Source: Burkholderia sp. L27(2015)
Lineage (GTDB): Bacteria > Pseudomonadota > Gammaproteobacteria > Burkholderiales > Burkholderiaceae
Assembly (NCBI RefSeq): GCF_009765705.1
Contig: NZ_LMUX01000021.1
Coordinates: 438,946 to 502,945, forward strand
Direction: 5' to 3'
DNA length: 64,000 nt
The notes beneath the pieces were generated by a model. That model did no database searches. It saw only the letters and a program-made list of their open reading frames with translations, and was not told the origin of the DNA. Position 1 is the first letter of the stretch; every line of letters starts with the position of its first letter. The position numbers were made by a program, and so were the translations under genes. This document shows, one piece after another, positions 19,038 to 28,020 of this stretch.

Positions 19038-20990
19038 TCACGGCGTCTCCCATCGACCCATCAAACCCTCGATCCGGCTCACTGCACTACCCACATCGTC
19101 GATCGAGGCGTCGATAACAAGGTCAGCCTGTTCCGGCGCCTCATAAGGGCTATCGATCCCGGACATGTTCGGTAGTTTCCCGAGTCGTGCCTTGCGGTAC
19201 AGACCTTTTACGTCCGCGGCTTCGCAGACCGCCAACGGCGTACTGACGTAAATCTCGACGAAGTTATCGCACCCTATCGTGTCACGCGCCATTTCCCGCT
19301 CGCGACGGAATGGCGAGATGAATGCCGTCATCACAATGATGCCGGCGTCCATCATCAATTTCGCCACTTCCGCGATCCGCCGAATATTTTCAACCCGGTC
19401 GGTTTCCGTGAAGCCCAAATCCCTATTCAGCCCTTGGCGAACATTGTCGCCATCGAGAATGTAGGTGCGGCGCCCCTTGGCGTGCAACTCCAGTTCAAGT
19501 GCATTAGCCAGCGTGGATTTGCCGGACCCGGACAGACCCGTGAACCAGATGACGCATCCCTTGTGTCCGTTCAGGCGCTCGCGGTCGGTACGGCCAATCG
19601 CCAGCGCTTGCCGATGCACGTTCTGGGCGCGCCGCAAGCTATGCCGTATCAGTCCGGCCGCGACGGTCGCATGCGAAACCCGGTCGATCAGGATAAAGGC
19701 GCCCAATGCTTTCGACGTTTCGAATGCATCGAACACCAGCGGTTTGGAGGTGGCCAGATTGCAAACGCAAATATCGTTAAGCTCGAGTTTTCGGTGTGCT
19801 TCATGCGCCAGCGTATCGACGTCCACACGGTGCTTGATGGTCGTGATTGCCGCCGGCGTCGTCTGAGTGCCTAGCATCAGTTCGTAGCTGCGTCCAACCA
19901 GGCCATCTTCGTCGGCCAGCCATATCACGCTCGCCTCGAACTGATCGGTGGTTTCGAGTGGCATCGATGCCAGGCTCAACACGTCGCCGCGAGAAATATC
20001 GAGGTCTTTGTCCAGTGTCAACGTCACCGCATGACCCTGGCTGGCGCTGGTGCGCTCGCCATCCATGGTCACGATCGCGCTTACCCTCGCGGTATGTCCG
20101 GAACGCGTGACGCGGATCTCATCGCCCCGACGCACCGCGCCCTGCATGATCGTCCCCGCGAAACCGCGGAAATCGGAGTTGGGCCGGTTGACCCATTGCA
20201 CCGGAAACACCAGCCGGTCCGAGACCGCCGGCATCACCTTGACGGTTTCCAGATAGCCGATCAGGGTCGGTCCGGTATACCAGGGCGTGGCCGCGCTGCG
20301 TTCGGTAATGTTCATGCCTTTCAACGCCGAGAGCGGAATGGCCGTGATCGACTCGAAGCCCAGCGGCTGCGCGAAATGCTCGAAATCTTCGCTGATGCGG
20401 GTGAACCGATCCTGATCATAATCGACCAAGTCCATTTTGTTCACCGCCAGTACGACGTGCTTGATGCCCATCAGTGCCACGAGATTGGCATGGCGACGGG
20501 TCTGCGTTTTTACCCCCGCGCGCGCGTCGAGCAGGATCAAGGCGACATCCGCGGTTGAAGCCCCGGTAATCATATTGCGCGTGTACTGCTCATGACCCGG
20601 CGTGTCGATCACGATGAACCGGCGGCGGTCCGTGGCGAAAAAGCGGTACGCGACATCGATCGTGATGCCTTGCTCGCGCTCGGCCGTCAGCCCGTCGACC
20701 AGCAGCGCGAAATCGATTTCTCGGCCCTGGGTACCGTGCTTCTCCGAATCCGCTTTCAATGCCGCCAGTTGGTCGTCGAAGATTTGCTTCGCCTCCCAGA
20801 GCAGCCGGCCTATCAGCGTACTCTTCCCGTCATCGACGCTGCCGCACGTAATGAAGCGTAGGAGATCCGTGTTTTGCTGTCGCTCCAGATAGACCTGAAC
20901 GGCTGTCACGGCGTCTATCGGCGACACGGGTGACGTCGCGGTCTGCCGCGTTGCCGGCGAGTGCTGCGGTGCTTTCGTGCGAGGAGGCAT
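19038..20990 (-). CDS. cysNC: Bifunctional sulfate adenylyltransferase subunit 1 / adenylylsulfate kinase
   Basis: A 650-residue NodQ-type fusion. The CysN GTPase part (about 40-450) shows G1 GSVDDGKS (50-57), G3 [12 protein letters not shown] and G4 NKMD, followed by beta-barrel domains. The APS kinase part (about 455-650) has the P-loop [27 protein letters not shown] and a [13 protein letters not shown] segment. With CysD it makes APS from sulfate and ATP and then phosphorylates it to PAPS. Fusion to APS kinase and the lack of cysH/cysI nearby favour supply of PAPS for sulfation. The first 35 residues are a Pro/Thr-rich extension. ATG shares a base with the cysD stop (TGATG). Confidence 0.95.
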   Translation of the reverse strand: MPPRTKAPQHSPATRQTATSPVSPIDAVTAVQVYLERQQNTDLLRFITCGSVDDGKSTLIGRLLWEAKQIFDDQLAALKADSEKHGTQGREIDFALLVDGLTAEREQGITIDVAYRFFATDRRRFIVIDTPGHEQYTRNMITGASTADVALILLDARAGVKTQTRRHANLVALMGIKHVVLAVNKMDLVDYDQDRFTRISEDFEHFAQPLGFESITAIPLSALKGMNITERSAATPWYTGPTLIGYLETVKVMPAVSDRLVFPVQWVNRPNSDFRGFAGTIMQGAVRRGDEIRVTRSGHTARVSAIVTMDGERTSASQGHAVTLTLDKDLDISRGDVLSLASMPLETTDQFEASVIWLADEDGLVGRSYELMLGTQTTPAAITTIKHRVDVDTLAHEAHRKLELNDICVCNLATSKPLVFDAFETSKALGAFILIDRVSHATVAAGLIRHSLRRAQNVHRQALAIGRTDRERLNGHKGCVIWFTGLSGSGKSTLANALELELHAKGRRTYILDGDNVRQGLNRDLGFTETDRVENIRRIAEVAKLMMDAGIIVMTAFISPFRREREMARDTIGCDNFVEIYVSTPLAVCEAADVKGLYRKARLGKLPNMSGIDSPYEAPEQADLVIDASIDDVGSAVSRIEGLMGRWETP

Positions 20991-22450
20991 CAGAAATATC
21001 CCTCTTGTTTTTTTCGTTCCATCGAGCCACTGCTATCCAGATCTATGGCCCGCCCCTGGCGTTCCGAGGTGCGTGCATCGAGCAACTCAAGAATGATTTC
21101 CGGCAGGCTGGCCGCCTGGGATCCGACCGCACCGGTCAATGGATAACATCCTAGTGTCCTGAACCTCACGGTACGGCACTCGATGGTCTCGTGTTCGAGC
21201 AGGCGCATGCGCGCATCGTCGACCATGATCATCATGCCGTCACGCACCACCACGGGCCTGGGCTTGGCGAAATACAGCGGTACGATAGGAATCGATTCAC
21301 GGTAAATGTATTGCCAGATATCGAGTTCGGTCCAATTGGAAAGAGGAAATACGCGGATGCTCTCGCCTTTGTTTTTCCGCGCGTTGTACAGGTTCCAGAG
21401 TTCCGGGCGCTGGCTCTTTGGGTCCCATCGGTGGTTTTGCGAACGGAACGAAAAGATGCGCTCTTTGGCCCGCGATTTTTCCTCGTCGCGTCGCGCTCCG
21501 CCAAAAACCACGTCGAATTGGTGTTGGTCCAGCGCCTGCTTGAGGCCTACCGTCTTGGTGATATCTGTATGCACGGAAGAACCGTGGTCAAACGGATTGA
21601 TATTCTTTTCGATGGCTTCCGGATTGATATGGATCAGCAACTTCATACCGCTGGAGCGGGCGATCTCGTCCCTGAACAAATACATTTCATGGAATTTCCA
21701 CCGCGTGTCGACGTGCAACAAGGGAAACGGCGGGGGCGCGGGAAAGAAAGCCTTGCGCGCCAGATGCAGCATGACCGAACTGTCCTTACCGATCGAATAC
21801 AGCATCGCGGGATTTTCAGCCTGAGCCACCGCTTCACGCAGGATAGCGATGCTTTCGGCTTCGAGCCGGTCGAGGTGCGTGAGCGTTTCGGAAGCCGTCG
21901 CCCGCGCAGGATGCCGCGCCGTCTTTTGACTTTCCAAATTCAGTCGAGGCGGATAACTGAGCAAGGCAATATCGACATCGGCCAGGGCGTCGATCTCCCG
22001 GCATGGGGCGACCAAAGCCGCGTGAGGAAATAGCGTCAGCGGCTTGCCCACATAGGCCTGCAGCATTTCCAACGCGGTTGCGATGTTCGCCGCGCTGTGT
22101 GCCTCATTAGCGACTCCATCCAACGCGATCCAATAGCGGCCACCGCGCGCATCGTTCGCATGCAGGAACATCTGCTCTTCATAGCGCTTGAGCTGCCCGA
22201 ACAGCACCAATTTTCGCTGGGCTTTGGACCGCGTAATTTCCCACTCCATCACGGACGGCGTGGGGGCCTTGCCTTGTTCGTCCAGAAGATCGCTAGCTTT
22301 GAGTTCGACCGGGAGAAAGCCGGTCTCATGAAGCCGGCGCTCCGCGGTGCGTTTGCTGGACGCGAGACCCAGTTGCTCCAGTAGTTGATAAGCCTGCTCG
22401 GTGTTCCAGACACGCGAGGAAGAAAAACTCAAAATGGGAGGGACTGTCAT
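20990..22450 (-). CDS. cysD: Sulfate adenylyltransferase subunit 2 with a large unknown N-terminal domain
   Basis: A 486-residue protein; ordinary CysD is about 300. The C-terminal part (about 191-486, coded from base 21880 down) is a complete CysD: PP-loop [57 protein letters not shown], and the end [11 protein letters not shown]. One usually conserved Gly is Arg250 (HVDTRWKF). The first 190 residues match nothing I recognise: a helical start ([20 protein letters not shown]), then [40 protein letters not shown] and [20 protein letters not shown]. The frame is uninterrupted, so this is a true fusion and not an overlap. I chose ATG 22450, with AGGA seven bases upstream; an earlier start at 22501 is possible. 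It is coupled to cysNC. Confidence 0.9.
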   Translation of the reverse strand: MTVPPILSFSSSRVWNTEQAYQLLEQLGLASSKRTAERRLHETGFLPVELKASDLLDEQGKAPTPSVMEWEITRSKAQRKLVLFGQLKRYEEQMFLHANDARGGRYWIALDGVANEAHSAANIATALEMLQAYVGKPLTLFPHAALVAPCREIDALADVDIALLSYPPRLNLESQKTARHPARATASETLTHLDRLEAESIAILREAVAQAENPAMLYSIGKDSSVMLHLARKAFFPAPPPFPLLHVDTRWKFHEMYLFRDEIARSSGMKLLIHINPEAIEKNINPFDHGSSVHTDITKTVGLKQALDQHQFDVVFGGARRDEEKSRAKERIFSFRSQNHRWDPKSQRPELWNLYNARKNKGESIRVFPLSNWTELDIWQYIYRESIPIVPLYFAKPRPVVVRDGMMIMVDDARMRLLEHETIECRTVRFRTLGCYPLTGAVGSQAASLPEIILELLDARTSERQGRAIDLDSSGSMERKKQEGYF

Positions 22451-22666
22451 CCACGCATCCTTTTTGACGCAATAATTCAAAATCAAGACAATACAGAACA
22501 ATCAATGTCATTTTTCTAATTTCCCCCACAAATTTTCTTGTTTCTCAAAATTGCGACAACTCTTGTCGATTGCAGCATGGAAAATTTGATAAGTGCGTGC
22601 ACGGCGGGGGAGAATCAGCGCAGCGTGCGCTTAGATCGTGCGCAGAAAATACCAGGGGCTCGACCT
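22451..22666. promoter_or_regulatory. AT-rich divergent control region with a palindrome
   Basis: The gap between cysD (left) and the C-methyltransferase (right) is unusually AT-rich from 22465 to 22550. It holds a perfect inverted repeat CGACAA-CTC-TTGTCG at 22554-22568, the shape of a dimeric repressor or activator site. No clear -35/-10 pair stands out. Confidence 0.45.
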
Positions 22667-23905
22667 ATGACCTGCCACCATTGCGGGGCCGAACTGAAAA
22701 CACGTTTGATAGACCTGGGCAGCGCGCCGCCGTCCCACACCTATCTGACGCAGCAAACCCTGCAGGCCCCCGAGAAATGGTATCCGCTCGAAGTATGGGT
22801 ATGCGAAACCTGCTGGCTGGCGCAAACCCTGGACCTCGCACCGCAAAGCGAATTTTTCTCGGCCGATCACGCCCATTTCAACGCGTCCTCCAGCACCTGG
22901 CTCGCGCACGCGCGGCGTTACGTCGACGAGATGAGCGTGCAATTCGGGCTGACCGCCGAGTCCATGGTGATCGAAGCCGCGTCGGGCGACGGCTACCTGC
23001 TGCAGTACGTCAAGGAGCTCGGCATTCCGTGCCTGGGCATCGAGCACACCGAAGGCGCCGCGCAGGCTGTGCGCGGCAAAGGCATCGAAGTGATCACGGC
23101 GTCTTTCGGCATCGCGCTGGCGCAGAAACTGGCGGCGCAGGGCAAGAGCGCGGACCTGATCGCGGCCAATAATGTGCTGACCCATGTGCCCGATATCAAC
23201 GACTTCGTGGCCGGTTTTACCGCCCTGCTCAAACCGGGGGGCGTGGCTACGTTCGAATTCCCGCATCTGGCAAACCTGATGCGGCACAACCAGTTCGATA
23301 CCATCCACCACGCGCATTTTTCTTACCTGTCGTTGACCGCAGTGATGCGTATCCTGGCCTACAACGGGCTGGCGGTATTCGATGTGGCGGAATTGCCCAC
23401 GCTCAGCGGCAGCTTGCGGGTGTTCGCTCAACGCGCGGATCGTGGCCGCCACGGCACCAGTGGCCGGGTGGGCGAGATGCTGGAGGCGGAACTGCGGACG
23501 GGCATTGCGAGCACGGGGTTTTACCGCACCTTTCAAGCCCGGGCCGAAGGCGTCAAGGACGATTTCGTGGCGTTCCTGATCGACGCCAAACGCGCGGGCA
23601 AGACCGTCGCCGCTTATGGCGCGGCAGCCAAAGGGAATACCTTGCTGAACTACGCGGGGGTACGGGGAGACTTGATCAGCTATGTCGTGGATCGTAACCC
23701 GGCCAAGCAAGGGATGTTCATGCCCGGCAGCCGGATACCGGTTCGCGGCGTAGAGTATCTTGCGCAAACCCGGCCGGACTTTATCGTGATCCTGCCTTGG
23801 AATCAGCAGGCGGAAGTGATGGATCAGCTCGCCTACGCGTCGCAGTGGGGCGCGCAGTTCGTGGTGGCGTTTCCGCAGTTATCGATTATTCCGCAGGCGC
23901 GGTAA
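22667..23905 (+). CDS. Deoxysugar-type C-methyltransferase with zinc-binding domain
   Basis: A 412-residue SAM-dependent methyltransferase of the TylC3/NovU type. The N-terminal zinc-binding domain has CHHCGAEL and VCETCWLAQ (two CxxC pairs). The central SAM domain has MVIEAASGDGYLLQYVKELG, IAANNVLTHVPDINDF and a FEFPHLANLM segment with HAHFSYLS. The C-terminal domain has VAAYGAAAKGNTLLNYAG and DRNPAKQGMFMPGSRIPV. Family members add a methyl group to carbon 3 of nucleotide-linked deoxysugars. ATG 22667 gives the normal family length. It is divergent from cysD and its substrate would be an unusual branched sugar; no dedicated deoxysugar pathway lies next to it. Confidence 0.88.
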   Translation: MTCHHCGAELKTRLIDLGSAPPSHTYLTQQTLQAPEKWYPLEVWVCETCWLAQTLDLAPQSEFFSADHAHFNASSSTWLAHARRYVDEMSVQFGLTAESMVIEAASGDGYLLQYVKELGIPCLGIEHTEGAAQAVRGKGIEVITASFGIALAQKLAAQGKSADLIAANNVLTHVPDINDFVAGFTALLKPGGVATFEFPHLANLMRHNQFDTIHHAHFSYLSLTAVMRILAYNGLAVFDVAELPTLSGSLRVFAQRADRGRHGTSGRVGEMLEAELRTGIASTGFYRTFQARAEGVKDDFVAFLIDAKRAGKTVAAYGAAAKGNTLLNYAGVRGDLISYVVDRNPAKQGMFMPGSRIPVRGVEYLAQTRPDFIVILPWNQQAEVMDQLAYASQWGAQFVVAFPQLSIIPQAR

Positions 23906-23950
23906 TCAGCGGCCGTAATACGCAAGAACACGACTCGGCCGCCCGCCTAC

Positions 23951-24478
23951 CTACTTCTTATAGCTCGCCACGCCGTCGGTGATTTCCTTGTGGGCGGCTT
24001 CCACGCCCAGCCAGCCCTCGACCTTGACCCATTTGCCTTTCTCGAGCGCCTTGTACTGCTCGAAGAAATGCTTGATCTGGTCCTTCAGGTACGAAGGCAC
24101 ATCCTCGATCGTTTTCAGATCTGCCGTCATTGGGCAAACCTTGTCGGCCGGCACCGCAACCAGCTTGGCATCGACTCCAGCCTCGTCGGTCATTTGCAGC
24201 ATGCCCAGGGCGCGTGCGCGCACGATCGAGCCGGCCAGCAGCGGGAACGGGGTAATGACCAGTACGTCGACCGGATCGCCGTCGCCCGACAGGGTTTGCG
24301 GAATGAAACCGTAGTTGACCGGGTAACGCATGCCGGTGCTGATGAAGCGGTCCACCACCAGCAGGCCCAGTTCTTTATCCAACTCGTACTTGACCGGATC
24401 GCTTTGTGCGGGAATTTCAATGATGACGTTGAAGTCGTGCGGCAGATCCCGGCCGGCGGGTACGTGATTAAAGCTCAT
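23951..24478 (-). CDS. ppa: Inorganic pyrophosphatase
   Basis: A 175-residue family I soluble pyrophosphatase that hydrolyses pyrophosphate in the cytoplasm. Signatures: [35 protein letters not shown] with the metal-binding Asp cluster DGDPVDVLV, and the length typical of the bacterial hexameric enzyme. It follows hemY on the same strand after a 214-bp gap. It pulls the ATP sulfurylase reaction forward, though this is a general role and its location beside the sulfation cassette is probably coincidental. Confidence 0.97.
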   Translation of the reverse strand: MSFNHVPAGRDLPHDFNVIIEIPAQSDPVKYELDKELGLLVVDRFISTGMRYPVNYGFIPQTLSGDGDPVDVLVITPFPLLAGSIVRARALGMLQMTDEAGVDAKLVAVPADKVCPMTADLKTIEDVPSYLKDQIKHFFEQYKALEKGKWVKVEGWLGVEAAHKEITDGVASYKK

Positions 24479-24536
24479 CGGGCGTCTCGTGTAAGTCTGG
24501 ATTAAAAAAACGGGGTGGCGTCATGGAGTAGTGCCA

Positions 24537-24575
24537 CGCATTGACGTCGCGCATGGACGTCACGCATGGACGTCA
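24537..24575. repeat. Three 13-bp tandem repeats containing TGACGTC/GGACGTC
   Basis: Units CGCATTGACGTCG, CGCATGGACGTCA and CGCATGGACGTCA lie at 24537-24549, 24550-24562 and 24563-24575, upstream of ppa and downstream of hemY. Each carries GACGTC, a 6-bp palindrome. They sit 60-100 bp before the ppa start, where an operator could lie. Confidence 0.8.
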
Positions 24576-24692
24576 ATTCGTGACGCCATACGGTAACGCC
24601 GCGTCGTTGCGTGAACGGTGCGCGAAATACGCATGCAGGACTATGTGCGAATTACGAATTATAGCCAATTATCATGACCGATTCGGGCCGGG

Positions 24693-25871
24693 TCAGATCA
24701 TCAATGCGCCCGCCCGGTAATGTTGGCCGGCCTGATCCTGATTCCCGAGCTGTTCGTGCAACTGTGCCAGGGTGCGATGCAGGCGCATGGTGAGCGTGCG
24801 GTCGTCGGTCAGCTTGAGCGCCTGCTCGAGGAAGGCCTGCGATTTGCCCCATAGCTGTTGCTGCAGGCACAAACGGCCCAGCGCGAACAGCAGATCCGGA
24901 TCTTCGCCATGATCCACGCGCCACGCTTCGGCGCGCGCAATCAGTGGCAGCGGATCGTCGCCTGCGCAGTCGGCATAACGCCGCAACAAGCGCGTGTCCC
25001 AGCTGTGACCCAACGCCTCTTCGACGATCGCGCGAGCCTGTGCCGGGCGATCCAGCGCCACCAGCAATTCGGCGGCCAGATCGGCCAGACGCGGCGAAAT
25101 GCGCTCGCTGGCCGGCAAGCTGTTCCAGCACTCCATCAAGGCATCGGCGTTGTGACGGCAATCGCGCAGCAGGTTTTCGCCCGACAACTGACGCAGGCGC
25201 ATGGCCACCGCGGAATGGATTGCATCGCGCTTTTCCAGCCCCTTGACCAGCCGCAGCACCTCGGCCCAATGCCGCAGTTGCTGGTGGGCGCGCAACGCGA
25301 TTTGCTGCGCGTAGATGCGCCGGCCACCCTGCGCTTGCATTTCGGTCAACGCGGCCAGCGCGCCCTCGGGATCGCGGCCATCGGCACACATATCGGCTTG
25401 CGCGCTAAGGCGGGCATCCTGCCACTCCGGTGCACGGATCGCGGCCAGCCATTCGTCGCGGCGCGTGAACTCGTGCATGCGATGCGCCGCCGTCGCGGCG
25501 ATCAGGCTCGCGGCGTCATTGTTTTCCGGCAGCACGCTGGCATCGCGAGCGGCTTTTTCCGCGCGCGAAAAACGGCCCGCGAACAGATTGCCGACGGCCT
25601 CGCGCAACGCCGTCTGCCCTTTGGCCGTCCGCGAACGGGTACGGTAGGCCGACACGCGCTCGGGCATTTTCCAGATATTGCGCAGCGCGCGCAGCAGCGC
25701 GTACAGCACAATGAAGACAACCACGACCGCGATCACAAAGAAGTTCAACGAAACATCGATCCGATAGGGCTCGAACACGATCACGACCTGGCCGGTATCG
25801 TGATGCCCGACTATCGCGAGCGCGGTCGCTACCGCGAACAGGAACGCCAGCCAGAGAAGAGCGCGCATCAT
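24693..25871 (-). CDS. hemY: HemY-like tetratricopeptide membrane protein
   Basis: A 392-residue inner-membrane protein of the proteobacterial HemY family. Two N-terminal membrane helices (LWLAFLFAVATALAIVG and FFVIAVVVVFIVLYALL) are followed by RNIWKMPERVSAYRTRSR and a helical TPR-like domain facing the periplasm or cytoplasm. The molecular role is unclear; it is conserved next to late heme genes but is not the Gram-positive HemY oxidase. It lies 3 bp after hemDX, in the same operon. Confidence 0.92.
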   Translation of the reverse strand: MMRALLWLAFLFAVATALAIVGHHDTGQVVIVFEPYRIDVSLNFFVIAVVVVFIVLYALLRALRNIWKMPERVSAYRTRSRTAKGQTALREAVGNLFAGRFSRAEKAARDASVLPENNDAASLIAATAAHRMHEFTRRDEWLAAIRAPEWQDARLSAQADMCADGRDPEGALAALTEMQAQGGRRIYAQQIALRAHQQLRHWAEVLRLVKGLEKRDAIHSAVAMRLRQLSGENLLRDCRHNADALMECWNSLPASERISPRLADLAAELLVALDRPAQARAIVEEALGHSWDTRLLRRYADCAGDDPLPLIARAEAWRVDHGEDPDLLFALGRLCLQQQLWGKSQAFLEQALKLTDDRTLTMRLHRTLAQLHEQLGNQDQAGQHYRAGALMI

Positions 25872-25874
25872 GGC

Positions 25875-28010
25875 CTAACCCCGGCTCTTGAACTGACGGA
25901 CCGCAGCGAGGCTGCCGTTCATATCAGGCACCTGCACGGTGACCGCTGCCTGATCCACTTGCTGCAGCAAGGTCTTCACCGTCTGCACCTGCTTGGAGGC
26001 AGGATCGAAGTAGCGATTCACCGAAGCGCTGGCCGCAGTCAGGTCCGATTTCAGCGTAGCCGGATTGCGCGCCAGCAGCGACAGGCGTGCCGAAAGCAGC
26101 CGCAGCCTCAGGTTCGCGCGCAGGTAATAGCCCTGGTCGGGCGCGACCAGCATGGCATCGGGGTTGTCGATGCGACGTACCTGCACCAGGCCGGTCAGGC
26201 TGCGCCCGACCTCGCTGCCAAGCTCGTCGATCCATACGCGCCAGGCCGGCAGCGTCGACGCTGCCGGCGCTGTCGTGTCGACCGAGCCGACCGGATTGGC
26301 CTGTTGATGGCCGGTTTTGGCTTCCCCAAGCAGCGGCAGGTTATCGATCTGCGCGATCGCGTCATCGAGTTTGATCGCTAGCCCGGCGAGGTCCACTTGC
26401 GGCGTGGCCTTCAGTTTTTCGATATCGTGCTGCACCGCGCGCCGCACCGTGAGCATCTGCGGACCGCTTGACGCGGCGAGCCGCTCGTCGGCGCTTTGTA
26501 GTGCGAAAAGCGCGAGTTGCACGTTGCCCGTCAGTTGCAATTGTTCGCTGGCCGTCGAGAGCATCTGGCCGATTTCGGCAAGCGTCCAGTCGTCGCGATT
26601 GCGGGTGAAGTCCTGGTATTGCTGCTGTAACGCCTGTTGCGCGGCCTGTTGGTCCTGCAACTTGCTGTTGAATTGCGTCAGTTGATCGTTGAGCGTGCGT
26701 GAGGCGGCCAAGGCTTGCTGGGTCTGCGCGAGGGCAGCTGCGATGCGCGCGTCGCTGGCATCCTGGCGTTGCGTCGACGCTTGCTGGTCGCGATGCAATG
26801 CGCGGTTGAGCACGAGGCCACCCGCGACAGCCGCGGCCAGTACCAGTAGCAGGCCTATCCATAGTGGGGCGCGGTGCCCGAAGTTGGACGGGCCGCGCGG
26901 GCCGCCAGGCGGTTGGTCCCAAAACGGGCGCTCTGATTGCGTGGCGTCGCCCGCGACGGTATAAGCCGGTGCCGCGCTCGCGGCTGGCCGGGCTGTGCCC
27001 TGGGGATCGGATTGCATATCGTGCGTGTCTGTCATGCGCTTGGAGACCAATTGAACTGATTGGGACAGAAGCGCGCTGACGATATTGCGATCGCCGGCGC
27101 CCGAGACTGTAACTGTATCAAAACCCAGGCTGCGTGCCGTTTCCGCGATGCGCGCATGGGGCGTCATCACTTGCGCGCGCCGCAGTGACACGAGCTGCGT
27201 GGCATCGAGGTGGGCGCGGGCCAGCGCGTCGAGATGGCGCAGGCCCTCGGAGCTGGTCACCACCCACACCACTTGCTGCGCGGGGCCGGCCAGCAATACG
27301 TGCAGGCGTTGCCATTGTGCCTCGCTGGGCTGCGGCGCACTGCGATGATAAGCCGTCACGGCGTCGACCGCGACGCCCATCGCTTGCAATGTTTGCGTTA
27401 ATAGTTCGCGCCCGCCGTCGCCTTTGACCAACAGAACCCGTTTGCCGACCAGGCTATCGAGGTGGAGCGTGTGGTCGAGTGCGTCCAACAAGGCTTCGGA
27501 GTCGTAGCGGACGGTTTCGTTCGTGTCATGGGATGAATCGGCGCGGGTATCGGCAATCGCATCGGTAGCCACTACGCTGGACGGCTGCGCGATGGCGCCG
27601 CCATCGCCGCTGGACGCGAGCGCGCCGCGCGGTGCAATGACGCTCACACGTGGCGCACTGATGCCGCGTTGTGCGAGTGCGCGCACGCTGCCCGGTCCGA
27701 GCACGCCGATCGGCACTTGCGCAGGCCACGGCGTGCCAAGATGCGCGAGCGCATGTTCAATTGCATTGGGCGAAACGAATACCACCAACGCGTACTGTTC
27801 GAGCGCCACCAACGCTTGCAGCAAGGGCTGCGGGTCCCGCACCGGCGCAATCTCGAGCAAGGGGAACTCGAAGGTCGCAAACCCCGCCGCACCCAATGCC
27901 GCGCTCAAACCCGCGGCCTGCGCCGCAGGACGCGTAACAATCACAGTCGGTTTGGAAGCTGGCGACTCGCCTGAGCCATGCGCGCCGCCAGTCGTTTCCA
28001 CTCTCGTCAT
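25875..28010 (-). CDS. hemDX: Fused uroporphyrinogen-III synthase / HemX
   Basis: A 711-residue fusion. Residues 1 to about 310 are HemD (TVIVTRPAAQAAGLSAALG, LVVFVSPNAIEHALAHLG, VLLVKGDGGRELL), which closes hydroxymethylbilane to uroporphyrinogen III. A Ser/Ala/Pro linker follows. HemX then has one membrane helix (APLWIGLLLVLAAAVAGGLV) and a long coiled coil with many Gln residues, ending in a globular domain. I took ATG 28010; GTG 28037 upstream is in frame and would overlap hemC by 17 bp. The fusion is known in Burkholderiales. It is co-transcribed with hemC and hemY. Confidence 0.92.
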   Translation of the reverse strand: MTRVETTGGAHGSGESPASKPTVIVTRPAAQAAGLSAALGAAGFATFEFPLLEIAPVRDPQPLLQALVALEQYALVVFVSPNAIEHALAHLGTPWPAQVPIGVLGPGSVRALAQRGISAPRVSVIAPRGALASSGDGGAIAQPSSVVATDAIADTRADSSHDTNETVRYDSEALLDALDHTLHLDSLVGKRVLLVKGDGGRELLTQTLQAMGVAVDAVTAYHRSAPQPSEAQWQRLHVLLAGPAQQVVWVVTSSEGLRHLDALARAHLDATQLVSLRRAQVMTPHARIAETARSLGFDTVTVSGAGDRNIVSALLSQSVQLVSKRMTDTHDMQSDPQGTARPAASAAPAYTVAGDATQSERPFWDQPPGGPRGPSNFGHRAPLWIGLLLVLAAAVAGGLVLNRALHRDQQASTQRQDASDARIAAALAQTQQALAASRTLNDQLTQFNSKLQDQQAAQQALQQQYQDFTRNRDDWTLAEIGQMLSTASEQLQLTGNVQLALFALQSADERLAASSGPQMLTVRRAVQHDIEKLKATPQVDLAGLAIKLDDAIAQIDNLPLLGEAKTGHQQANPVGSVDTTAPAASTLPAWRVWIDELGSEVGRSLTGLVQVRRIDNPDAMLVAPDQGYYLRANLRLRLLSARLSLLARNPATLKSDLTAASASVNRYFDPASKQVQTVKTLLQQVDQAAVTVQVPDMNGSLAAVRQFKSRG

Positions 28011-28020
28011 GGCAAGCCCA

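Noticed and set aside
20990..22450. Possibility that the long CysD is two overlapping genes or a frameshift artefact
   Set aside because: The frame is single and open from 22450 to 20990 with no internal start near a good ribosome site at the domain boundary.
14257..23905. Reading the cassette as a sulfur-assimilation operon
   Set aside because: No cysH, cysI, cysJ or cysG is present, and the neighbours are sulfotransferase, methyltransferase and glycosyltransferase genes.
23951..24478. Treating ppa as part of the sulfation cassette because it removes pyrophosphate
   Set aside because: It belongs to the conserved hem-ppa context and is convergent with the cassette's last gene, so the proximity is probably chance.
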